NCBI GenBank assembly: GCA_902786725.1
Contig: CADADP010000001.1
Coordinates: 1-64,000 of the forward strand
Reading direction: 5' to 3'
Source of the DNA: an uncultured Bacteroidales bacterium
Lineage (GTDB): Bacteria > Bacteroidota > Bacteroidia > Bacteroidales > Muribaculaceae
DNA length: 64,000 nucleotides
The notes below the pieces were generated by a model. It did not search any database. It was not told the DNA's origin and worked only from the letters and a program-made list of their open reading frames with translations. Below, in pieces: positions 8,545 through 18,600 of the stretch; the stretch's first letter is position 1; each line of letters begins with the position of its first letter. Made by a program: the position numbers and the translations under genes.

Positions 8545-9630
8545 ATGACAATAACTCAGCGACATATAATTATCCGACCGATAGTGGCGACACTAATTGC
8601 CATGGCAATGCTTCTGTGTTCGTGCAACGAAAAAGAAGACTTGCGTTCAAGCACATCATCGCCCCTATATATAATGCCGCTGACAGGGTCGTACACCGAC
8701 AATTTCATGGGCGATACGCGCGCGTTGCCGGTAGGCTTCTCGATTTTCGACCCACAAGAAGTGACCAACATCGACATATTCCTCACTTCGCCCAACGAAG
8801 ACGGTGAGCGCGGCACGTTTACCAACGAAACCGGCGCATGGCGTTCCGACCTGGAAATGGCCAACGGCCAAATGTATTTTGTGTATGGTTTCTTACCCAA
8901 GGAAGCAGCCACCGCCGCCGGCGTAACTCCTCTTGAAGGTTCAGCCGCCAACGGTGTCGTGATGACCATCACCGGTTTGAGTCCGCTATCGGTTACCGAT
9001 GTGTGTGTGGTGGTGGGAGTGAAGCAGGGCGACCGTCAGCGCCTCGACATCTCCGAGGTGGACGACCTGCGTATGGGACGCTTCAATTTCACCGGTCGCA
9101 GCGCGCAACAAGGCAATTTCATCTATCTGCTGCTGCAGCACATCTACGCCTCGCTGGGCTTCCAGTTCCGCATCGACCCCACCTACAACGAGTTGCGCAC
9201 CATAGTGCTGAAGAAGATGTGGCTCAGCACCACATCGGCATCTTCGACAACGGCCACCATAACGCTGCGCGCCAACTCGAGCGGCGAAGACCCGATAGAG
9301 TCGGTGAGCTGGGCACGCGTGCCCGGCGAGCGCGACGTCACTCTATTCGACAACACCGAGGGGCAAGCCCTCACCACCACATACACCGACCTGCAGAACT
9401 GTGTCTTTGCCAACCTCATCAACGGCGACGTGACGATGCACTGCCTCTACGACGTGTATGACAAGGCAGGTAACCTGACGCGCGCCAACTGCGTGACAGA
9501 GAACAAATTGCCGGTGATGACCATATCGGGCCACGGTGAGCGTACTGTGCTGCGCATCACGGTGAACCCCACATACTTATACGTACTGTCGGACGACGAC
9601 CTTGACAATCCGTCGCTAACTATTGAATAA
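8545..9630 (+). CDS. Fimbrillin-like lipoprotein
   Basis: 361 aa. The signal peptide ends in L-C-S-C, with Cys 25 or 27 as the lipidated residue. After a short linker the protein has G-D-T-R-A (Arg 59), again in the place of the pilin maturation site, and a beta-rich body. Similarity to fimbrillins is weaker than for the two preceding genes: the K-Y-W-D-Y box is missing and Y-F-V-Y-G-F-L-P appears instead. It could be a tip or anchor component of the same pilus. The following giant gene starts 41 nt downstream. Confidence 0.65.
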   Translation: MTITQRHIIIRPIVATLIAMAMLLCSCNEKEDLRSSTSSPLYIMPLTGSYTDNFMGDTRALPVGFSIFDPQEVTNIDIFLTSPNEDGERGTFTNETGAWRSDLEMANGQMYFVYGFLPKEAATAAGVTPLEGSAANGVVMTITGLSPLSVTDVCVVVGVKQGDRQRLDISEVDDLRMGRFNFTGRSAQQGNFIYLLLQHIYASLGFQFRIDPTYNELRTIVLKKMWLSTTSASSTTATITLRANSSGEDPIESVSWARVPGERDVTLFDNTEGQALTTTYTDLQNCVFANLINGDVTMHCLYDVYDKAGNLTRANCVTENKLPVMTISGHGERTVLRITVNPTYLYVLSDDDLDNPSLTIE

Positions 9631-9670
9631 ACACCGCCCACGCTCCGACAGAATAAAAACTGACAACGAA

Positions 9671-12600
9671 ATGACATACTTGAGACACCCACATATAACC
9701 AAAACCGCAAAGCGCCTCTACAGGGTGCTACTGATAAGCATATTCATGGCCGTGTGGCCGGCACTAATGGCTCAAACGCCACAGCCGGTGATTCGCATTG
9801 GCGGGAACGTGTACGGCGGCGGAAATAAGGGTGACCTTGAGTTTGAGACCAACGTGACCGTGAAAAGCGGCGAAATAGCGGGGGCCGTTTATGGCGGTGC
9901 CCGCATGGCCGACGTTCTCTCCACTAACGTGGTGATAGAGGGCGGAATAGTGAACTATGTGTATGGCGGCAACGACATCACGGGGCACGTGCGCCAAGAG
10001 ACCAATGTGGATATCCGCAGCAGCGTGGTTCACGACGTGTATGGCGGAGGTAACGGCTCTTATGTCTATACCGATGTGGCCGCTAATAAAGACCTGCCCG
10101 AGTGGGCCGATTTCTATTACGAGCCGGGAGCCAACTCGGTGGCTGCGCTTAACGATTTCCGTCCCAATGTACCAAAGGCAACCATTCACCTGCAAGGCGC
10201 AAGCGCCGACACTCTCACCTACATAGGCGGAGCGGTGTATTGCGGCGGAAACAGCGCCACACTGAAGTCGCCCACCGGCGCAGTGGGCACCACCACCGAA
10301 GCCACGCTGAAGATAGGCTCGCACGTTGTGGCCAACAAGGTGTTCATGGGCAGTAACGGAGAAAACATGATAACCGCCGAGACGCTCAGCCGCTATGCCG
10401 ATGGGAGTGTGAGTTCACTTGACCTGACCGATGCCGGCACATTCGACTCATATATGCAGGGGGTGGACGTGACGATACGCCCATCGCTGCAGTTCGACAC
10501 CGACGACACTGAAACCCCTGAAAACGAGGAATATCAGCCCTACTCCACACATATCGGGTCGTTCTACGGCGGTGGCAATGTGGGAAGCATGTCGGCACCG
10601 GGCACATTCGTATTCAGTTTCAGTAAGGACCTTGTGATATTCGACAAACTGGTGGGCGGCTGCAACAACGCCAACATAGCAGCCGGAGCCCATAACGCGG
10701 CGCATCGCGGAGGTCTGACAGGCAGTCTGCCGGCAGGAGCCACCAACAAGGTGCAGCTCAATATCGCCAACGTGAAGCTGGAGCCGCGCGTACTGACCTA
10801 CGATAGCGGCACCGACACCTACTCCTACAACTGGAACCTCGACGCAAATGGTCTGCTGCAGGGAGCCAACATCTACGGCGGCTGCTACGAAAGCGGCTAC
10901 ATTAACGGCGGCGTGGATATACAAATCACCGAGAACGCCATATCTGACAGCGTGTTTGTGGCCGGAGGCGCGGGAGTGACTATGGAGTCGCTTCGCGACG
11001 ACCCGCTGGTGAGCACTATGAGTGTGTATGGTGGCGGCTACGGCGAAAACTCCGAGGTGTGGGGCGACGTGAAGCTCACTCTCAGTGGCAACGCGCGCAT
11101 TCTCAAGGCCTATGGCGGTGGTGAGATGGGCGTAGTGGGCAAGCGAGCCTTCGGTAGCGACCCTGCCGTGGATTACAACACCACAGTGACGATGAACGCC
11201 AACATCATTCCCGGCCACTACACCACCACATGCATCTATGGTGGCGGCTTCAAGGGGCTGGTAACCGGCAACACCACATTGAACCTAAATAGCGGCACTG
11301 TTCACTGGGCATTCGGCGGCGCGTGCAATGCCGACATCAATGGCTCCACCGAAGTGTTTGTGGGCCTCACATCGCGCCCGATAGTGAAGGTGGGCGTGTA
11401 TGGCGGCAACGACTTCGGCGGACAGATTTACGGAACAAAAGAACACTCGGTGGGCGGTCGCATCAACGCCAGCATCCCCACCTCGGTGAGCACAATACCC
11501 CAGACGGTGCGCTCCAACACCTACGTGGAATACTACGCAGGCTCTATTCAGGGCAGCATCTATGGCGGAGCCTTCGGAGCCTACGACTACACATCGGCCC
11601 AATATTATGCCGATGCCGAGAAGACTCAGCCACTGTTTGAGAGCAAGCCCACTCTGCTGAGCCAGATTGACCGCGGCACGAGCGACGCGGCAGCCAACTC
11701 GTTTGTGAACGTGCTGTCGCCCTCAACCCAGGCGGCCGACTCGGTGAGCAATATCTTTGGCGGCGGCCAAGGACGCGCCGGCGATGTGGGCAACGTGGAC
11801 ATGTATAACACCTACGTGCTGCTGCACTCGGCCGGAGTGAGCACCCGTCCGCAGGTGCTGGCCAAGCGTGCGTTCGGGGCGGGCGACTGCTCGGTTACCA
11901 CACATTCGCTTATCGACGTCTATACCGGCAATGTGGCCGAGGTGTTCGGTGCCAGCAAGGGCGCGTCCACAATCTATCTGTATCCGTCCGAGACCTCGCG
12001 TGTGAACCTCTACCCCACTGCCGACAAAGAGGCCATGGACATCTATGGAGCCGGAGCCTATTCTGGTAGCCGTGAAGCCACAGTGAATCTCTACGGAGGC
12101 AAGGCCCACAACGTGTATGGCGCATCTCTGAACGAGGGCCGCACAGCGTCGGCCACAATCAATGTGCCGGTGGATGCCGTGGTGTCGGTGAACTCGCTGT
12201 TTGGCGGCGGCAATGGCGAGAGCGCGGCAAATCCGTGCGACGTGAAGTTGGCCACGGTGAATTATCTGAGTAAAAACGCCACCGTGAACGACGGAATCTA
12301 CGGCGGTAACCACGATTACCGCCTCACGATAGAGAGCCAAGTAAACATTCCCGTGGCTGTGCGCAACCGCGAGGGCGAACTCATGGACGTGTATGGAGCC
12401 GGTTACGGAACCAACACTTATGCCCAGAACACCCACGTGAACCTTACCGACAGCGCTCTGGTTCGCAACGTGTTCGGTGGCGGCCGCGACGGCAAGGTGG
12501 TGAACCTGGCCAGTATAAACGCCTTGATACCCAACCCCTACGAACCGCTGGACGAGAGTACATTCGCCGCACGCGAGCATAACACCAATGTGCTGATTAA

Positions 12601-15600
12601 TCGTGGCGCCACGGTGGCGCGCAACGCCTATGCCGGCGGCGAGGGAAATGAAGCCACGGTGAGCGGAGCCACCGGCCTTATCCTAAATGGCGGCAAGGTG
12701 ACCGGTGACCTCTACGGAGGCGGGAATGGAGGCCACGTGCGCAGTGCCAACGGCATGACCCCCACCATAGTGGCCTCGACCAACGTGTATGCGCTGGGAG
12801 GCACTATGCGCAACGCCTATGGCGGTGGCCTTAACGGCAACGTGGGCACCACCGAGATAGACGCTGAGACCCACATAACAGTGGGCGAGCGCGACGTGGC
12901 GAGCGACTACTACAGCACCGACCCCACAGTGGAGCGCAGCCTCTACGGCGGTGGCGAGAAGGGTGCGGTGTATGGCACGGCCCACTTGACCATCAACAAC
13001 GCCCACGTGGGCTACAAATATGACGCGACAACAGACGAGTATGTGGAGAACGTGGACTTGCGCGAAGCAGACGATAAGTTGCTGGCTGAGAATGGCAACG
13101 CTTTTGGTGCCGGATACGGACAGGGAGCCACAGTAGATAACACTGTGGTGAACGTGTATGGAGGTCTGATACGCAACAGCCTGTATGGCGGCGGAGAGAT
13201 AGCCGCAGTGGGCCGAGGCAGGATGGTGGAGAGCGGCCATGCCAATTCCACACGTGTTCTGGGCGGCATTGACAAGGCCGGAGGCACATTCATTGAGATG
13301 TTCTCGGGCCAAGTGCAGAACGACGTGTTCGGCGGCGGTCGCGGCTATAGTTACGACTTGAACGGAAACGAGCTGATAGACCAGCAATTCTACACCAGCG
13401 GCTACGTGTTCGGCAAGACCGACGTTCGCATCCACGGAGGAGTGATAGGCACGCCCGAGAGTCTGGAGAACGGCTACGGCAACGTGTTTGGCGGCGGCAA
13501 TATCGGTTACGTTTATAGCGCGGGCGAGGCCGACACGAACACCGACACCGGCTCGCCCAACCACTACTACTATTACAAAGACGGGCACTTGACCGAGGAC
13601 TGCCGTGTGGTGATATCGCCGTATGCCAAGGTGCTGTCGCCCGTGACAATCAACGGCAAGAATTACTCGGTGAACGAGTACGTACCCATCGATGACCTGA
13701 ACACACTTCGCAACAAATATAGCGACTCGCGCTGGAGCAGTCTGAGCGACGCCGGTGTGATAGTGCGTAACGCCGTGTTTGCCGGCGGCAACGTGGCAAT
13801 AGGAAGCGACAAGGTGTATGCCAACGCCACCACGGTATTCGGCAACGTGACTGCCACGTTGCGCGACGTGTATCACCGCGACCTGATAACGATAGGGACC
13901 GAGCACGTGGGCGGCCTCTACGGTGGTGGCAACCTTGCGATTGTGAACGGCTACCGCGAGCTTCACATTGAGAATTACGGCACCGACTATTACGGACTGG
14001 AGCAACAAGTGACCTTGGACCAGTACTCGCACATGTCGGACCGCGAGCGCGCCTACTTTGAGTTGAAATACGAGTGCGTTCCCACCGGTGGTGTGACCAT
14101 AGCCGGTGAGCACTACGACCAAGGCCAGACCATTAGCGAGGAAGACTACACATCGCTGCCGAGCGAGTTCCAGAACGAGAGTTACTGGAAGAAAGCCGGA
14201 TTCTGCTCGATTTACGCCGGCCGCCTGCTGAACACGCTTCAGCGCGCCGACTTTGCGGGCATATTCGGTAGCCGTATGGTGCTACAGGGAGCTCGCGACC
14301 GTGTGAGCGACGTGGTGGATTACACCGAATACACGATTAACCGCGTGGGCGAGTTGTCGCTCAACGCCCAGCGCTCCACAGCCGGTGACACCGACGAGAA
14401 AGACGCTGTGCACGGCAACTACTTCGGCATCTATAACGTGGTGCACTACCTGGGCAACCTGTCGAGCGACGTGAAGTTTGAGCACGTTCGCCAATCTGAC
14501 TCGAACGATGTGGACGGCACCACATCTTACTTGGACTGGAAACGCGCCAACGCCCGCAACCGCAAGCGTAACACAGCCACTTGCCACAACAAGGTGGCAC
14601 TGGCCTCGGGAGTGTTCTTGGAGTTAACCACCGAACGGAGCACGGCCGACACGAAGGTGTATGGCGACATCACCGGAGTGGTGGAGCTGGATATGATTAA
14701 CGTGCGCACCGATGTGGGCGGTGGCTATGTGTATGCACGCAACGAGCACGGAGTGCCCACGTTCTACCCCAACCGCGAGAACGTGACCCTATCGACATTC
14801 AACAGCACCGCCGTGACATTCAAGCGCTATGAGTACAGCGCCACAAATCTGGAATATATCCAGACGTCGGGCAACTTTATCCACGACAGTCACCGGCGCA
14901 TTATCGATGACTGCTTCCCGCACAATGGAGTGTATAACGACGGGTATGTGGCGTCGCCGGCGCACTACTGGTTCGTTCGCGGTGAGGTATATATATACGA
15001 CCAAGTGATATCGGCCTACACAGGCTCGGCTACGGCCTATTCCACCGAGGTGAAGATACCTCTCACCGTAGCCGCCAACTCGCACGGACGTCTGACGATG
15101 CTCAACGTTCAACCCAACTTGTACGCCTACTACAGCGACTATACACGCACGAGCACTATAGGTGCCAACGGCGTGCTGGTGGATAACGAGTCAAAGACGT
15201 TTATGCTCAACGACGTGATATCGTACTGGGACTACCAGTTGTTGCCGGCAAACGAGCGCGCCATGTTTGTGAGCGAGACCATGGTTAACGCGGTGGCGTG
15301 CACCATCGACGGTGTGGAATACGCCGCCGGAGAGTACGTGCTGGAGAATGAAGGCGCCCACTCGGCCTACCGCACTTTCGCCGCCAGCACCCACACCATA
15401 GTGAACAACATGGGCGAGACGGTGAGTGCCGAAGATGTGTTCCACTCGTCGAACAATCTGGGTCACGACAAGGGCTATGCGCTGACACTGAGCATGGATA
15501 TGCCCAAGGTGTGGGACAACTACTACTCGGTGCTAAACGGGACCAACAGCAAGATTTCGACGGCGGCCTACAACGCGCTGAGCGAAGGCGAGCAGGGCGG

Positions 15601-18600
15601 ATACATTCAGGGGCCGACCTATCGTCCGCGCACATCGGGCGTGTATGGGCAGCGCGAATACACTCAAGGCGAGATAATTCCGCACAACGTGTGGCAGAAC
15701 TACACGGCCATAGCGCCTGAGCGCCGCGCCGAGCTTCAAGACCAGGCCGAGGTGGAACGCGCTTACGTGGCCACGTCACAGGCTTCGTACAGCTACAACG
15801 GACACGACAAGACGGTGAACGTGGGTACAGCCATACCGGAGTCGGAGTATCAGTCGCTGGATGCCGCAACCCGCGGCAAGTTTGCCACAGCACAGGTGTG
15901 TACCAGCACATTGGAGCTGAACAAGGAGAACTATCTGCTACAAGGCGACCTTGTGACGACGGCCGACGTGTCGAGGCTGGCGAGCGACTTCGGGTTAACC
16001 GCAACCGAGATAAGCGAGCATCTGAGCGACGCGTATATCTGCAAGACCGGCGGCAACTACGGCGGCAAGTGGTTTGAAAGCAACCAAAACTATAACGCCA
16101 TTGAATCGTGGTGCTCGCTATCGGAGACAGACCGCGCCAACTTTGAGTTCAGTTATGACGCTCTGGACCTGATAATCGACGGCACATATCCAGGCACCGG
16201 CCAGACCGATGTGTATGACAATCAGAATCCGGCCGGTCCATATCACCTCACCACGCCGGTTGACTATGAAGCCGTGTATAACGGCACCAGTGCGATGCAG
16301 TATTACGACACGAACGGCGCGTTGCAGACCGTGAGTCCGAATACGGTGTTCGACCGCGACGCGTTTGAGACCCAAATACCGAATGAGCAATACTACTACG
16401 CTCCAATCAACGTTCCGGCCATCACCGACCCCGACGGCGAGGACTACTACGTGGTGAACACGTCGTTTATGCGCGGCGACGTGCCCTACTCGGCCGGCCA
16501 CGTTATACCATACTCGACCTACGAGGCGCTGAGCTCGAGCCAAAAAGGCCATGTGACCATAATTCACTTTAATCCATCGACAACGGAGCAGACCTATTAC
16601 TTCTGCCGCGAGAGTTATGTGGTGGGTGCGAATGGTGGCTACGACTCGAGTAATAACGGACAATTCAGCAATGCCGACAACTCCGAGACCTACGCGAAAG
16701 GTGACAATGTGCCGCTGAGCACGCTGGTGACCAAAGCCGTGTATGAGACTTTCCCCAATTCGCAACTAAACTTTGACATCCGCGGTGTGGAACCCACGGA
16801 GACATCGACGCTCTACGTGTCGCGCGAGAGCGACATCTACGACTTGTCGAAAGAGCGGATAATCACGGTGGTGTATCAGTACAGCTACGATGAGAGCGAC
16901 GATGAGGGCAGCGACATAGAACTGATTAACGAAATGCACGTGCTCAACATCCACATAGTGTTCCAGAGCGGAGTTCCCACTATAGGACAACTGATGCCGC
17001 CGGCTACGGTGCTTCCGGGAGCCACAGTGGGAATGAAGAAGCCGAACGTGACCCCCGGCGCCTATGAGATTTTGGGCGGCGGCTGGGAGATGTTCGCTGA
17101 CTACGACGACGCGCTCAACAGCCGCAACGGCGAGCCATACGCCAACAATGAGACGCCGATGTACTGGTACCAGAACAACAAGTACTACGTGTCGTACTAC
17201 GCGAAGACCTATCTGGGCAAGACCTACAGCAACCCCGTGCCGTTCTCCATAGCCAACTATCACGACCTGAGTGCCGTGATGGCCGACACGGCACACCACA
17301 TGCACGTGGATTACGACCCGTCGCTGCTGGAGCGCAACTGCAAGATATACGTGAACGACTACAGCGAAGAAGGCAAGAACGGACTGGACCTGCTCAGCGA
17401 CCTGTTTAACCTGAGCAACGGCGAGACCCTGGCCGGTCACGAGCCGATGGAGCCGAATGTACCGGGTTGTGAAAATCTGGAAATAATAATGCGCACCGAT
17501 GTGAACCATAGCGAGCCGTGGACACCGATAGGCGAAGGCGGCCAGTGCTTCGGCGGCACGTTGCACGGCGACGGCTACACGGTGAGCGGCCTTGACAAAT
17601 CGCTCTTCGCTAACCTGTGCGGCAACATCTATAATCTGGGCGTGACCGGAACGTTCACCACAGCCGGTCTTGTGGATAACGGAGATGGGCATGTGGAGAA
17701 CTGCTGGGTGCTGAGCACAGCCACAGCCACCCCGGGTACCAAGGCAGTGTTCGGCAACCCAACGAACGGCGCCGGGCAAGTGGAAAACTGCTACTACAGC
17801 GAGGACGGTGGCTACAGCACCGACAGTTATGCCCGCGCAATGCCCGCGAAGGCATTCTACAACGGCACAGTGACGTATGACCTGAACGGGTTCTACCTGA
17901 AGGAACGCTTTGACCGGAACGTGACCGTGGGTGGCGGCAGCGCGAGCCGCGCCATAGGCGACACCTACGTGGCCAACCGCTACAGCGACGGTGACTTCAT
18001 CTACGCCGAAGGCTTGATTCCGCAAGAGAACGACATACGTTACACGACAGACATCAACAACGCAGGGACCTATACTCCGATTTGGCCCGACGACTACCTG
18101 TTCTTCGGCCAAACGCTGACCTATGGATATCGAGAATCCATTTTGCCACATAATGCGCAACCCACCCACATCACCAAGATAGCCAATGAGGGTTACCGGT
18201 TGCCACGGACCGACCGTTCGAACCGCGTGTATCGCGCTCCGGCATACTTCCGCAGCAAGGTGATGGGAGAAGCCCACTACAACCTGTGGGCCAACTTTGC
18301 CGCCCGCTCCAGCGCTGCACTGGGAAGCCGAGATGTGTATCCGGGCATGACGGCAATAGACTTCTCGGGTTACAACGACGCGTTCAACGGCAGTAACGGT
18401 GCGCTGAAGCAGTATCAGCGCGGTCTGAACAACGGCTTATTCTACGCGCCGCTACTCGACGACGGCGGTTTGCTGGCCATCCGCAACGTGGATCTGACGC
18501 GCAACCTGCTGGTTTACACACCGGCCAGCAACGAGCCGGTGGAGAGTGCGGCCCTTACAACCCGCGAAACGATACTGAACGCCAATAGTGATCACGAGTA

